Origin: Bradyrhizobium sp. CCBAU 53338
Lineage (GTDB): Bacteria > Pseudomonadota > Alphaproteobacteria > Rhizobiales > Xanthobacteraceae
Length of the DNA stretch: 64,000 nucleotides
Direction of reading: 5' to 3'
Assembly: GCF_015291665.1 (NCBI RefSeq)
Contig: NZ_CP030048.1
Span: forward strand, 3,410,001-3,474,000
In this document: positions 16,850 to 25,646 of the stretch, piece after piece
How the letters are laid out: each line of letters begins with the position of its first letter
How positions within the stretch are numbered: the stretch's first letter is position 1
Position numbers and translations under genes: made by a program
Notes under the pieces: generated by a model
Database searches by the model: none
The model's input: only the letters and a program-made list of their open reading frames with translations
What the model was told of the DNA's origin: nothing

Positions 16850-16882
16850 GCTTCGCGATTATCGTCTTTGCGAACGCGAAGC
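16850..16882. promoter_or_regulatory. Inverted repeat in the IclR/dioxygenase intergenic region
   Basis: Perfect 8-base arms GCTTCGCG (16850-16857) and CGCGAAGC (16875-16882) are separated by 17 bases. It sits in the 147-base gap shared by the divergent promoters and is a reasonable candidate binding site for the IclR regulator. Confidence 0.4.
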
Positions 16883-16969
16883 GATTGCGGGACGCCACCG
16901 TAGGATTGCGCGCGGCCGGTATCAAGCTCGCCGCAATGCGGCGAAGGCGATGCCCTCGGGAGGAATTCG

Positions 16970-17953
16970 ATGGAAATCACCGCGCTCGGCTATATCGGCA
17001 TCAATTCGTCGCAGCTCGACCAGTGGGGCCAAATGGCGACCGGGCTGCTCGGCATGCAGCAGGTCGATCGTGGCGGCAGGATGCGGGCATTTCGCATGGA
17101 CGATCGCAAGCAGCGCCTGATCGTCGACGGCAGCAGCGATGCCGGCCTTGCGGTCATGGGCTGGGAAGTTCCGTCTGCCGCCGAGCTGGACCGGCTCGCG
17201 GCGCGACTGGAAGGCCATGGCGTCAAGGTGACGCGCGGCTCGCGCGCACTCGCCGACGAGCGGCACGTGGCCGAGCTGATCACGTTCGCGGATCCCGCCG
17301 GAAACCGGCTGGAAGCGTTCTGCGCGCCTGAGCTCGCGAGCGAACCCTTCAGACCCGGTCGGCCGATCTCGGGCTTTCGCACCGGCGCGCTGGGCATGGG
17401 GCACGTCGTGCTCAATGTCGAGGACGTCGAGCCGCTGGTGCCGTTCTATCGCGACGTGCTCGGCTTCCACGTCTCCGATTTCGGGCTGAAGCCTTACGGG
17501 CTCTATTTCTTCCACGTCAACGGCCGGCACCATTCCTTCGCAATGGTCGGCTCGGGCCGCAAGGCGCTGCATCATTTCATGGTCGAGCTCGGCAGCCTCG
17601 ACGATGTCGGCCAGGGTTACGATCTCGCCCAGCTCGAAGATGGCCGTGTCGTCTATACGCTGGGTCGCCACACCAACGACCACATGACCTCGTTCTACGT
17701 GAATACGCCCTCGGGCTTCTTCATCGAATATGGCTGGGGCGGACGGATCATCGATCCCGAGACCTGGCAGCCGCACGAGACGTTTGATGGCCCGTCACTA
17801 TGGGGTCACGAGCGTCTCTACATGCCCGACGAGCAGCGCAAGCGCCTGCGCGAGATGCGGCTGGATGCTGCGGCCCGCGGCGTCCGCGTCGCCGATCCGC
17901 GCGTGCCGCCGCTGAACTGCGCGTGGCTGGACTCGGTGGTCGCGCGCGAATGA
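16970..17953 (+). CDS. Type I extradiol dioxygenase (VOC superfamily, BphC-like)
   Basis: 327 residues made of two vicinal-oxygen-chelate domains. The second domain has the iron-binding triad of ring-cleaving enzymes: His in LGMGHVVLNVED (near 144), His in ALHHFMVELG (near 203), and Glu in GFFIEYGWGG (near 254). It should open a catechol next to its two hydroxyls using Fe(II) and O2, giving a yellow 2-hydroxymuconic-type product. The start follows GGAGG by seven bases. It forms an operon with the metallo-hydrolase gene 44 bases downstream. Confidence 0.92.
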   Translation: MEITALGYIGINSSQLDQWGQMATGLLGMQQVDRGGRMRAFRMDDRKQRLIVDGSSDAGLAVMGWEVPSAAELDRLAARLEGHGVKVTRGSRALADERHVAELITFADPAGNRLEAFCAPELASEPFRPGRPISGFRTGALGMGHVVLNVEDVEPLVPFYRDVLGFHVSDFGLKPYGLYFFHVNGRHHSFAMVGSGRKALHHFMVELGSLDDVGQGYDLAQLEDGRVVYTLGRHTNDHMTSFYVNTPSGFFIEYGWGGRIIDPETWQPHETFDGPSLWGHERLYMPDEQRKRLREMRLDAAARGVRVADPRVPPLNCAWLDSVVARE

Positions 17954-17997
17954 TCCGCGGCCACGCGGCAATGATCTGACACTCAGGGAAGGACAAT

Positions 17998-18960
17998 ATG
18001 CTCAGGACTCTCTTGCGGGCAGGCTTCGTGCTGCTCGCGTTCAGCACGGCTGCGTCGGCCGAACCGATCAAGGTCACGCTGCTCGGCACCGGCGTGCCGA
18101 CACCGCGGCCGACGAGTTTCAGCGCCTCGACGCTGGTGGAGGCGGGGAGCGAAAAGCTGCTGTTCGATCTCGGCCGCGGCTCGACCATGCAGCTCTACAA
18201 GCTGAAGATCCCGCTCGGCGCGATCACCGCCAGTTTCCTCACGCATCTGCATTCCGACCACATCGTCGGCCTTCCAGATATGTGGCTGACCGGCTGGCTC
18301 GCCACGCCCTGGGCCTCGCGCAAGGGGCCGATGAATCTGTTCGGGCCCAAGGGCACCGTGGCGATGACGGAGAACCTGACCAAAGCCTTCGCCAACGACA
18401 TCCGCATTCGTATCGACGACGAGCATCTAGATCCCAAGGCGGTCGAATTTGCCGCAAAGGATATCGAGCCGGGACTTGTCTACGACAACAGCGGCGTCAA
18501 GGTCACCGCGATCGAGGTCAATCACGGTGAGAAGATCAAGCCGGCGTTCGGCTATATGATCGAGTATGGTGGGCACAAGGTCGTGCTTTCGGGCGACACG
18601 AAGTATGACGAGCGGATTGCCAAGGCAGCAGCGGGTGCCGATTTGCTGATCCACGAAGTCGCGGTGATCGAGCCGGAGCTGCTGGTCAGGAATCCTGTTT
18701 ACAAGGACATCCAGGCGCACCACACCTCGCCCGAGGAGGCCGGCCGCATCTTTGCCTCAGCCAGGCCGAAGCTCGCGGTCTATTCCCACATCGTGTTCGG
18801 CACGGTGAAGCCCGGACCCGATATTCCGGAGGAGCCGCTGATCGAGCGCACGCGCACCGCCTACAACGGACCGTTGCTGGTCGGTCGCGACATGATGTCG
18901 TTCAGGATCGGCGACAACGTCGAGGCGTTCGCGCCTGATGGCACGAAGCTCGTGCCGTAA
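17998..18960 (+). CDS. Exported metallo-beta-lactamase-fold hydrolase
   Basis: 320 residues. A signal peptide (LLRAGFVLLAFSTAASA) precedes an RNase Z-like MBL domain: LLGTGVPTPRP near residue 25, the zinc motif LTHLHSDHIVGLPD near 80-93, LSGDTKYDER near 198 with the bridging Asp, and HHTSPEEAG and YSHIV toward the end. Export makes a tRNA-processing role impossible; it is probably a periplasmic esterase, lactonase or phosphodiesterase. It may hydrolyse an aromatic ester that feeds the pathway encoded beside it (inference). Confidence 0.87.
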   Translation: MLRTLLRAGFVLLAFSTAASAEPIKVTLLGTGVPTPRPTSFSASTLVEAGSEKLLFDLGRGSTMQLYKLKIPLGAITASFLTHLHSDHIVGLPDMWLTGWLATPWASRKGPMNLFGPKGTVAMTENLTKAFANDIRIRIDDEHLDPKAVEFAAKDIEPGLVYDNSGVKVTAIEVNHGEKIKPAFGYMIEYGGHKVVLSGDTKYDERIAKAAAGADLLIHEVAVIEPELLVRNPVYKDIQAHHTSPEEAGRIFASARPKLAVYSHIVFGTVKPGPDIPEEPLIERTRTAYNGPLLVGRDMMSFRIGDNVEAFAPDGTKLVP

Positions 18961-18969
18961 CGCGGGCGC

Positions 18970-19623
18970 TCAGGCGTCGCCGAGATCGAGCTGCGTCAGG
19001 ATTCCCTGTCGCAGCGCCAGCCGGACCAGCTCGATGTCGGAGCCGACGCCGAGCTTGTCCTTGATCAGCGAATGCAAATTCGCGACCGTCTTCGGGCTGA
19101 CATGCAGCGTCTCGGCGATCTCCTCCGTCGTGTTCTCGGCGAGCAACAGCCGCAGCACCTCGAACTCGCGCGGCGTGAGCACGTCGGCGGCGGAGCTCTC
19201 GCCGCTGATCCGGCTGAGCGCCAGTTCGTGGTCGATATCAGGGCTTATCGCGATCTTGCCGGCGAGCACATCCATCACCGCGCGCACCAGTGTCTCCGGA
19301 GGACTGGTCTTCGTGACGTAACCTCGTGCGCCGGCGCGGATGGCCTGGACGGCAAAGCCGGCATTGTCGTGCATGGTGAAGACGAGGATCTTTGCCGCCT
19401 TGTCCCATTGCCGGATGCGCCTGACGGCCTCGACGCCGCCGATGCCGGGCATGCTGAGATCCATGATGACGAGATCTGGTGCCTCGGACTTGAAGAGGCG
19501 ATAGGCGTCCGCGCCGTCGCCGGCTTCGGCGATGACGCGCAGGCCCGGCTGCTTCTGCAACACGGAGCGATAGCCTTCGCGGACAACCGAGTGGTCGTCG
19601 ACCAGTAAGATGGTCGCGGTCAT
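18970..19623 (-). CDS. NarL/FixJ-type response regulator
   Basis: 217 residues. The receiver domain has LLVDDHSVVREGY near residue 5 and the phosphoacceptor Asp in DLVIMDLSMPGIGG near 55, with Lys in YVTKTSPP near 106. The LuxR-type DNA-binding domain (LTPREFEVLRLLLAENTTEEIAETLHVSPKTVANLHSLIKDKLGV) is at the C terminus. Its ATG overlaps the stop of the kinase gene by ATGA, so the pair is co-translated. Target genes unknown. Confidence 0.94.
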   Translation of the reverse strand: MTATILLVDDHSVVREGYRSVLQKQPGLRVIAEAGDGADAYRLFKSEAPDLVIMDLSMPGIGGVEAVRRIRQWDKAAKILVFTMHDNAGFAVQAIRAGARGYVTKTSPPETLVRAVMDVLAGKIAISPDIDHELALSRISGESSAADVLTPREFEVLRLLLAENTTEEIAETLHVSPKTVANLHSLIKDKLGVGSDIELVRLALRQGILTQLDLGDA

Positions 19624-21005
19624 GCCGCGTGCTCCAGCGCCTGCGGACCCGCGGCGACAAGGGGAATGACGACGCGCAGTGCGGAGCCGCCGTTGGGGCC
19701 GGCCTCAAAACTCAGACGGCCGCGCAGGGCTGCGACGCGTTCGCGCATGCCGAGCAGGCCCATGCCGGCTTTTGCGGCGGGATCGGTCGAGCGGCCGTCG
19801 TCATCGACGGCGAGTGCGATTTCGGCCGCACGCATCGACAGTTCGAGGTTCACCTTGGTGGCGCCGGCATGCTTGGCCGCGTTGGTGAGCGCCTCCTGCA
19901 CGATGCGGTAGAGGTTGGCGCTGATCGTGGCCGGCAGCGTCCCGAACGAGCCGTCGAAACGGATCGAGAAGCGTGTCTCACCGCGGCTGCGGCCGTTCCA
20001 CCCGGCAACGAGGCCTTCGAGGCTGGCGACGAGGCCGAGCTCCTCGACATCAGGCGGGCGGAGCCGGAACAGCGCGCCGCGCAGCGTCTCCATCATGCCG
20101 GTCGCGGTCCGTGCGATCCCGTCGCATTCGCCGAGCAGGGAAGGGCAGTCCTGCGCGGCGGTCTGGCGGGCGGAGGCGGCGAGCGCGCGGATCGCGGCCA
20201 GCGACTGGCCGAATTCGTCATGGAGCTCGCGGGCGAGATGGCGGCGCTCCTCGTCCTGGAGCGCGATCAGTTTTCGGGTCAGCTCGGCGCGCTCGGCGAG
20301 TGCCGTGTCGAGGCTTTCGGCGAGATGATTGAAGACGTCGCGCACCGCGGAGAGCTCGGCGAGATCGAATGGCGGCAACCGCGCGGTGAGGTCGTTGGCG
20401 GCAATCCGCTCCAGGCCGGCGCGGATCATCCGGGTCGGGCGCAGGGCGCGGGCCAGCGCTGCGTAGACCAGGACGCACAGCAGCGGCAGCGCGATAGCCA
20501 GCGCCAGCATCAGGCGGCCGGCCTCGTGCCAGGCCTCCGCCGTCCGCACAGCCGGATCGACCGAGACCACGGCCTCACCCAGCTTTGTCCCGCGCAGGAT
20601 CACCGGCCGCGCCGCCTCACGGCCGGGGTCGAACAGGCCATGATAGAACGCCGTGAAGATCTGCGGCGGCGGGTCATCCGCGACAGGCGCGCCGCTACAG
20701 AAGCGCTGCAGCATCTCGCCGCTGACGCCACGGAAGGCCAGGCACAGGCCGGGCGTCATCACATAAGCCGAGACGGGGTCGAGGTTGGGAAAGTCCGACC
20801 GGGGGTTCGCGGTCCAGAGCACCTTGCCCTGTTGAAGCTCCAGCGTCTTCGCAACGATGGCGGCGATGCCGTCGATGCGCGCATGGGCTGCGCGGTCGGC
20901 CGTGATGAGAAAATAGGCTGATATAGCGGTGAAGCAGGCAGCCGAGACGGCGGCCACGCGCAAGGTCAGGCGGACCTTGAGATCAAATCTCGGGCGGTTC
21001 CACAT
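19620..21005 (-). CDS. NarL-partner sensor histidine kinase, MoxY-like
   Basis: 461 residues from the ATG at 21005; a longer frame reaches 21044. An N-terminal membrane segment (VAAVSACFTAISAYFLI), a ~120-residue periplasmic region resembling the LapD/MoxY input domain, and a second TM (MLALAIALPLLCVLVYAALA) come first. Then a HAMP-like linker, a HisKA_3 box (HLARELHDEFGQSLAAIRALA) and a HATPase_c region (AVDDDGRSTDPAAKAGMGLLGMRERVAALRG). It phosphorylates the response regulator that its stop codon overlaps. The ligand is unknown. Confidence 0.9.
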   Translation of the reverse strand: MWNRPRFDLKVRLTLRVAAVSAACFTAISAYFLITADRAAHARIDGIAAIVAKTLELQQGKVLWTANPRSDFPNLDPVSAYVMTPGLCLAFRGVSGEMLQRFCSGAPVADDPPPQIFTAFYHGLFDPGREAARPVILRGTKLGEAVVSVDPAVRTAEAWHEAGRLMLALAIALPLLCVLVYAALARALRPTRMIRAGLERIAANDLTARLPPFDLAELSAVRDVFNHLAESLDTALAERAELTRKLIALQDEERRHLARELHDEFGQSLAAIRALAASARQTAAQDCPSLLGECDGIARTATGMMETLRGALFRLRPPDVEELGLVASLEGLVAGWNGRSRGETRFSIRFDGSFGTLPATISANLYRIVQEALTNAAKHAGATKVNLELSMRAAEIALAVDDDGRSTDPAAKAGMGLLGMRERVAALRGRLSFEAGPNGGSALRVVIPLVAAGPQALEHAA

Positions 21006-21191
21006 CAGCGGGCACCTGGGGCGAACGGTATGTCGCCTGCGCATTAAAGGGCAGAACGCTGCGTGCGCAAAGCGGCACTCTTACCGCGCTGCAACGTCGT
21101 GAAATTTTCCCGGGATCAGCCGGGAGCGCCACGGCTGCTATGCGTAATGCGTCCGCCTAGTTTGCGGCCTTTCCGTCATGCGAGGCCCGCG

Positions 21192-21629
21192 ATGCGCCGT
21201 ACCCGCTCGTTGCTGTCTTTCCTTGTTCTTCTTGCGACCGGGCTGAATGGCCGGGCCGTCGCCGCCGAGACCACGATTGCGCTCGACGATTTCAGCTACA
21301 CTGACACCTCCGCCGAGCCTGTTGACCAGAGCGCCGCTCATGAGCGGCGGCTGCAGGCGTTCATGGTCGCGCTCCGGCGAGACATCGCCGCCGACCCGCG
21401 CTACCGGCTTGCGCCGTCGGTGCAAGAGGGGGCGGCGTTCAAGGTGATCGGCGGCATCCAGAAGACCAGCACGCTGGTGCAATGGGCCAAGGTCGCGGTG
21501 ATCGACGTTGGCGCCAGGAAGGTCGTGATGGACAAGCTCTATACCTTCCGCGGCGACAACGACGAGTCCTGGGAGCGCGCGGAGGTCTTCGTCTCCCGCG
21601 AGGTCATCGCCGCGTTGGCGCAGCCCTAA
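21192..21629 (+). CDS. Exported DUF2380-like protein
   Basis: 145 residues from the ATG at 21192 (AGG seven bases upstream; the frame opens at 21063). A signal peptide (RSLLSFLVLLATGLNGRAVAA) is followed by TIALDDFSYTDTSAEP and a compact domain ending in RGDNDESWERAEVFVSREVIAAL. The IALDDF start and the GDNDESWERA C-terminal motif match the DUF2380 group of periplasmic proteins, whose job is unknown to me. It is divergent from the kinase gene and its stop overlaps that of the convergent dehydrogenase gene. Confidence 0.75.
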   Translation: MRRTRSLLSFLVLLATGLNGRAVAAETTIALDDFSYTDTSAEPVDQSAAHERRLQAFMVALRRDIAADPRYRLAPSVQEGAAFKVIGGIQKTSTLVQWAKVAVIDVGARKVVMDKLYTFRGDNDESWERAEVFVSREVIAALAQP

Positions 21630-22657
21630 AAGGTCAGCTGCACCTTCATCGACTGCGAGCGGTCGGTAGCCAATTCAAAAGCCGCGACCGCGTTCTCGAA
21701 CGGCATCGTCGCCGTGATCAGCGGCTTCACGTCGATCAGGCCTTCGCCCATCAGCCGCACCGCCAGCTCGAATTCGGGGTCGAAGCGGAAGGTGCCGCGG
21801 AGCTGCAATTCCTTGGCGACGATCGAGTTGATCGGCAGCGTCATCTCGCCGCCGAGGCCGAGTTGCACCATCGTCGCGCCGGGGCGGAGCACGTCGAGCG
21901 CGGTACGCAGCGCGGCCTGATTGCCGGAGGCTTCGAACAGCGTGTCGAACACGCCCTTGCCGGCGCGCCAGGGATCGAGCGCGGCGGCATTGGTCGCGAC
22001 ATTGATGGCGTGGGTGGCGCCGAGCTTCCTGGCGACAGCGAGCGGGGCGTCGGCGACGTCAGTGACAACGATCTCGGACGCACCACCGAAGCGCGAGACC
22101 AAAATCATGAGAGCGCCGATCGGGCCGCAACCGGTGATCAGCACGCGCTTGCCGAGCAGGGGCCCCGCCTGCTTGCCGGCGTGCAGGCACACCGCGAGCG
22201 GCTCGGCGACCGCGGCCTCCGCCAGCGACAGCTTGTCGGAGATCGGCACCGCCTGCGTGGCATCGACCGTCATGAACTCGCGAAAACCGCCCTGCACATG
22301 GGGAAAGCGCATCGCGCTGCCGAGGAAGCGCATGTCGAGGCATTGGTTGCGCATGCCTTCCTGGCAATGCAGGCATTGGCCGCACGGTTTGCTCGGATTG
22401 ACCGCGACGCGGGTCCCGGCCTTTACGCTGGTAACGCCATCACCCACCGCTGCGACCACGCCGGCGATCTCATGCCCCAGCGCCATCGGTTGCTGGATGC
22501 GCACAACGCCGAAGCCGCCATGATGGTAGTAGTGCAGGTCCGAGCCGCAGATGCCGCCATTGGCGATCTTGATGCGGACCTCGCCCGGGCCGGGCTCCGT
22601 GTCGGGGTAGTTGTCGATCCGGAGGTCTTTCGGGGCGTGGATGACGACGGCGCGCAT
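21626..22657 (-). CDS. Zinc-dependent L-idonate 5-dehydrogenase-type enzyme
   Basis: 343-residue medium-chain dehydrogenase. Catalytic zinc ligands lie in GGICGSDLHYYHHG (residues 36-49) and GHEIAG. The structural zinc cysteines CGQCLHCQEGMRNQC are near residues 93-107, and the NAD(P) fold motif ITGCGPIGALMI near 172. Overall resemblance is to L-idonate 5-dehydrogenase, which oxidises L-idonate to 5-keto-gluconate. It sits immediately downstream of a gluconate 5-dehydrogenase-like SDR, the classic idonate pathway pair, so the assignment is reasonable but other polyols are possible. Confidence 0.88.
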   Translation of the reverse strand: MRAVVIHAPKDLRIDNYPDTEPGPGEVRIKIANGGICGSDLHYYHHGGFGVVRIQQPMALGHEIAGVVAAVGDGVTSVKAGTRVAVNPSKPCGQCLHCQEGMRNQCLDMRFLGSAMRFPHVQGGFREFMTVDATQAVPISDKLSLAEAAVAEPLAVCLHAGKQAGPLLGKRVLITGCGPIGALMILVSRFGGASEIVVTDVADAPLAVARKLGATHAINVATNAAALDPWRAGKGVFDTLFEASGNQAALRTALDVLRPGATMVQLGLGGEMTLPINSIVAKELQLRGTFRFDPEFELAVRLMGEGLIDVKPLITATMPFENAVAAFELATDRSQSMKVQLTF

Positions 22658-22681
22658 GGGCTTGTTCCCTCGTGTTCGCGA

Positions 22682-23449
22682 TTACATCGCGGCGATCATG
22701 CCGCCATCGACATAGATGATCTGGCCGTTGACATAGGTGGAGGCATCCGAGGCGAGGAAGATTGCCGCACCCACCAGCTCGTCAGGCTTGCCCCAGCGCT
22801 TGGAGGGGATGCGGCCCATCAGCCAGGTGTTGAAGTCGGTGTTGTTGACCAGTGCCTCGTTCATGTCGGTCAGCATGTAGCCGGGACCGATCGCGTTGGC
22901 CTGGATGCCGTGCTGGGCCCATTCCACCGCCATCGAGCGGGTCAGGTTCTTGATGCCGCCCTTGGCGGCGGTGTAGGGCGCGATGGTGGGGCGCGCCAGC
23001 TCGCTGCCGAGCGAGCCGATATTGATGATCTTGCCGTGCTTGCGCGGGATCATCCGCTTGGCAGCTTCCCGGCCGATCACGAAGGCGCTGGTGAGGTTGG
23101 TCTCGATCACCTTGCGCCATTCGTCGGTGGTGAATTCCACCAGCGGCTTGCGGTGCTGGATGCCGGCATTGTTGACGACGATGTCGACGGCGATGCCCTT
23201 CTTGTCGAAATCGTTGAAGGCTGCGACGATCGCGGGCTCGTCGGTGACGTTGAAGGCGGCGCCTTCGGCCTGATGGCCGGCGGCGCGAAACTCGGCGACG
23301 GCCTGCTCGACGCGCTTGGGATCGACACCGTTGACGATGATCCTGGCGCCGGCCTTGGCCATGCCTTCGGCGATGGCGCGGCCGAGCCCACGCGAGGAGC
23401 CGGTCACGAGGGCGGTGCGGCCGGAAAGGTCGAAGAGGGCAGTGCTCAT
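22682..23449 (-). CDS. SDR oxidoreductase, gluconate 5-dehydrogenase-like
   Basis: 255-residue classical SDR: cofactor loop TGSSRGLGRAIA near residue 16, NNAG at 92-95, catalytic Ser in NIGSLGS, and YTAAKGG (Tyr/Lys) near residue 158. Sequence character fits IdnO/Gno enzymes that interconvert 5-keto-D-gluconate and D-gluconate. It is in a tight minus-strand operon (gaps of 12 and 24 bases) between the enolase-superfamily enzyme and the idonate-type dehydrogenase. Confidence 0.9.
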   Translation of the reverse strand: MSTALFDLSGRTALVTGSSRGLGRAIAEGMAKAGARIIVNGVDPKRVEQAVAEFRAAGHQAEGAAFNVTDEPAIVAAFNDFDKKGIAVDIVVNNAGIQHRKPLVEFTTDEWRKVIETNLTSAFVIGREAAKRMIPRKHGKIINIGSLGSELARPTIAPYTAAKGGIKNLTRSMAVEWAQHGIQANAIGPGYMLTDMNEALVNNTDFNTWLMGRIPSKRWGKPDELVGAAIFLASDASTYVNGQIIYVDGGMIAAM

Positions 23450-23461
23450 CTCAAGAAATCC

Positions 23462-24661
23462 TCAAGCGTTGGAGCGGCGCACGATCAGATCAGAGCGCTC
23501 GAATACGGCGGGCAGAAGGTCGACGCCAAGGCCGGGGCCTTCCATCGGGAAGACGTAGCCGTCCTTGATGGTGGGCATCGTGGTGACGAGCTCATTGTAC
23601 CAGCCCTTGTAGAAGGCGCGCACCGATTCCTGGATCAGGGTGTTCGGCTGGCTGAACGACATGTGGATGGCGGCGATGAAGCCGATCGGGCCGATGCAGT
23701 CATGCGGCGCGAAGGGGCGGTGGTAGGTTTCTGCCATCGCCGCGATCTTGCGGCCCTCGGTGAGGCCGCCGGTCCAGCACAGATCGGCCATCACCACGTG
23801 CATGGCGTCGCGGTCGAGCATGTCCTTGTAGGGGAAGCGCGAGCCCAGCGTTTCGCTGGCGCAGACCCAGACGTCGGTCGAGCGGGCATATTCGGCCAGC
23901 GCCTGCGGCGAGTTCATGCGGATCGGGTCTTCGTACCAGGTCGGCTTGTACGGCTCGAGCGCGCGCGCGATCTGCTTGGCGGTTGGCAGATTCCAGAGCG
24001 AATGGAGTTCGACCATGATCTCCATCTTGTCGCCGACGGCCTTCCTGATCTTCTCGAACGGCTCGATCGCCTGCTTCATCTGGGCGGCCGTGATGTAGAG
24101 ACCCTTGTTCTCCTGCGCCGCCGGATCGAACGGCCAGATCTTCATCGCCGAGATGCCGCTTTCCAGCAGGCTTTCGGCGAGCGCATCCGCACGGTTCATG
24201 AAGCCGTCGAGGTCCTCATAGGGGCCCTTGTTGGCCCCGAGATTCCAGTTTGCGACCGGGCTGATATTGGTCGAGCGGACATATTGCGTGCCGGCGCAGG
24301 TGTTGTAGATGCGCTGCTTGTCGCGGCAGAGGCCGCCGAGCATCTGGTGCACCGGCTGATTGCAGACCTTGCCGAACAGGTCCCACAGCGCAATGTCGAT
24401 CGCCGACGCCGCGCGGTATTCGACGCCGGTCGAGGACTGCGCCATCGGCAGGTTCAGCATGTCGCGATGGATGGCCTCGATGTGCAGGGGATTGCGGCCG
24501 AGCAGGCGGCCGGCAAAGGTGTCGTGGATCTGCGCCTCGACCGCGCCGGCGCCATAGAAGGTCTCGCCGAGACCGATCACGCCGCTATCCGTGTGAACGC
24601 GCACCCAGATGACGTTGGAAAATTCCTCGGTGCGCAGCGTCTCGATCGACGTGATCTTCAC
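23462..24661 (-). CDS. Enolase-superfamily (mandelate racemase/sugar-acid dehydratase) enzyme
   Basis: 399 residues. The capping domain begins MKITSIETLRTEEF. The barrel carries Mg ligands in MVELHSLW (near 210), YEDPIRM (near 240) and ASETLGS (near 264), and a likely catalytic His in FAPHDCIGPIG (near 318). Such enzymes dehydrate acid sugars to 2-keto-3-deoxy products. The exact substrate is unknown; the operon partners suggest a hexonate. Starts at GTG behind GGGAGGACA. It is first of a three-gene minus-strand operon, divergent from the GntR regulator. Confidence 0.9.
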   Translation of the reverse strand: MKITSIETLRTEEFSNVIWVRVHTDSGVIGLGETFYGAGAVEAQIHDTFAGRLLGRNPLHIEAIHRDMLNLPMAQSSTGVEYRAASAIDIALWDLFGKVCNQPVHQMLGGLCRDKQRIYNTCAGTQYVRSTNISPVANWNLGANKGPYEDLDGFMNRADALAESLLESGISAMKIWPFDPAAQENKGLYITAAQMKQAIEPFEKIRKAVGDKMEIMVELHSLWNLPTAKQIARALEPYKPTWYEDPIRMNSPQALAEYARSTDVWVCASETLGSRFPYKDMLDRDAMHVVMADLCWTGGLTEGRKIAAMAETYHRPFAPHDCIGPIGFIAAIHMSFSQPNTLIQESVRAFYKGWYNELVTTMPTIKDGYVFPMEGPGLGVDLLPAVFERSDLIVRRSNA

Positions 24662-24754
24662 GGCAGATGTCCTCCCGTCACAGGCGCCTCGCGCCGGTCT
24701 TGTTCATTTTGCACCGCAGCACGTTGCGGGCCGTCGGGGGAGTCTTACGCCTGC

Positions 24755-24776
24755 TTGTAATATATCACAACATGTT
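24755..24776. promoter_or_regulatory. Candidate GntR operator in divergent promoter region
   Basis: TTGTAATATATCACAA (24755-24770) is a near-palindrome with TTGT/ACAA ends, overlapping AACATGTT (24769-24776), in an AT-rich patch of a GC-rich region. It lies between the divergent enolase-family and GntR genes, 63 bases or more from either start. Confidence 0.5.
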
Positions 24777-24838
24777 TTAAGGGTGCCACAAACAAGCGCC
24801 GCCTTGCGAACGACAGCGCGGGCGGACGGGAGGCAAAC

Positions 24839-25606
24839 ATGGCACGGCGCAAGCGCGCGCTCGAGGTGGTGAGACCAGAGGACGACGGCGAGGGCAGGCC
24901 CTCGCGGCGCAACCGTCTCAACTTCTTCGAGCTGGCCTATCAGAAGATCGAGGAGCTGCTCGTTCATTGCGAACTCAAGCCCGGTCAGTTCATGACCATG
25001 CTCGAGTTGCAGCAGATCACGGGCTTCGGCCGCACGCCGGTGCATCATGCCGTCAATCGTCTTTCCGCCGACACGCTCATCATCATCCGACCGCGCCACG
25101 GCCTGCACATCGCACCGATCGATCTGGCGCGCGAGCGCATGCTGCTCGCCTTGCGCCGCGACATGGAGCGATTCGTCATTCGCCTCGCGGCCGATCGCGC
25201 CAGCCTGTCCCACCGCAATCAGGCACTGCACATCGAGCGTCTGCTGCGCGAGCGCCGTGCGACTTTGACCCTCGACGAGTTCAACAACATCGACCGCCGC
25301 ATCGACGCGCTGGTGCTCGAGGCTGCGGGCGAGCCGTTCCTGGTGCACACGCTGCGGCCGCTGCACACGCTTTATCGCCGCATCGGCTACATTCACCACC
25401 GCTTCATGCCGGGAAAGACCGATTTGTCCGGCACGATCGATCACCATCTCGCCATTCTCGCGGCCGTTGCCGGCCGCCGCGTCGAGGACGCGGTGAAGGC
25501 GAGCGATGCCCTGATCGACTTCATGGATTCGATGTTTGCGGGCATGGAGGCGGGGATCGATCCGCGCCTGCTCGATTGCAGCATCGAGCCGCTGCTCGGC
25601 ACATAG
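24839..25606 (+). CDS. GntR/FadR-family transcriptional regulator
   Basis: 255 residues. After a basic N terminus, the winged helix (NFFELAYQKIEELLVHCELKPGQFMTMLELQQITGFGRTPVHHAVNRLSA, residues 25-75) precedes an FCD-type all-helical effector domain (RDMERFVIRLAADRAS, DRRIDALVLEAAGEPFLV). FCD regulators usually respond to organic acids or sugar acids and repress until the ligand binds. The start has GGGAGG upstream. Placement between the dehydratase operon and the transporter genes makes it the likely controller of both. Confidence 0.92.
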   Translation: MARRKRALEVVRPEDDGEGRPSRRNRLNFFELAYQKIEELLVHCELKPGQFMTMLELQQITGFGRTPVHHAVNRLSADTLIIIRPRHGLHIAPIDLARERMLLALRRDMERFVIRLAADRASLSHRNQALHIERLLRERRATLTLDEFNNIDRRIDALVLEAAGEPFLVHTLRPLHTLYRRIGYIHHRFMPGKTDLSGTIDHHLAILAAVAGRRVEDAVKASDALIDFMDSMFAGMEAGIDPRLLDCSIEPLLGT

Positions 25607-25646
25607 CAGGACTAGGCGCCTAAGAGTTTTGAAGAAGGGACCAAAC

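Noticed and set aside
15110..16903. 597-codon plus-strand open frame across hydroxylase and IclR genes
   Set aside because: Spans two opposite-strand genes with obvious domains; shadow frame.
21482..24760. 1092-codon plus-strand open frame
   Set aside because: It lies antisense to three well-recognised genes (idonate-type dehydrogenase, SDR, enolase-family enzyme). Composition (Arg/Gly/His/Asp/Ala-rich) is that of a GC-rich shadow frame.
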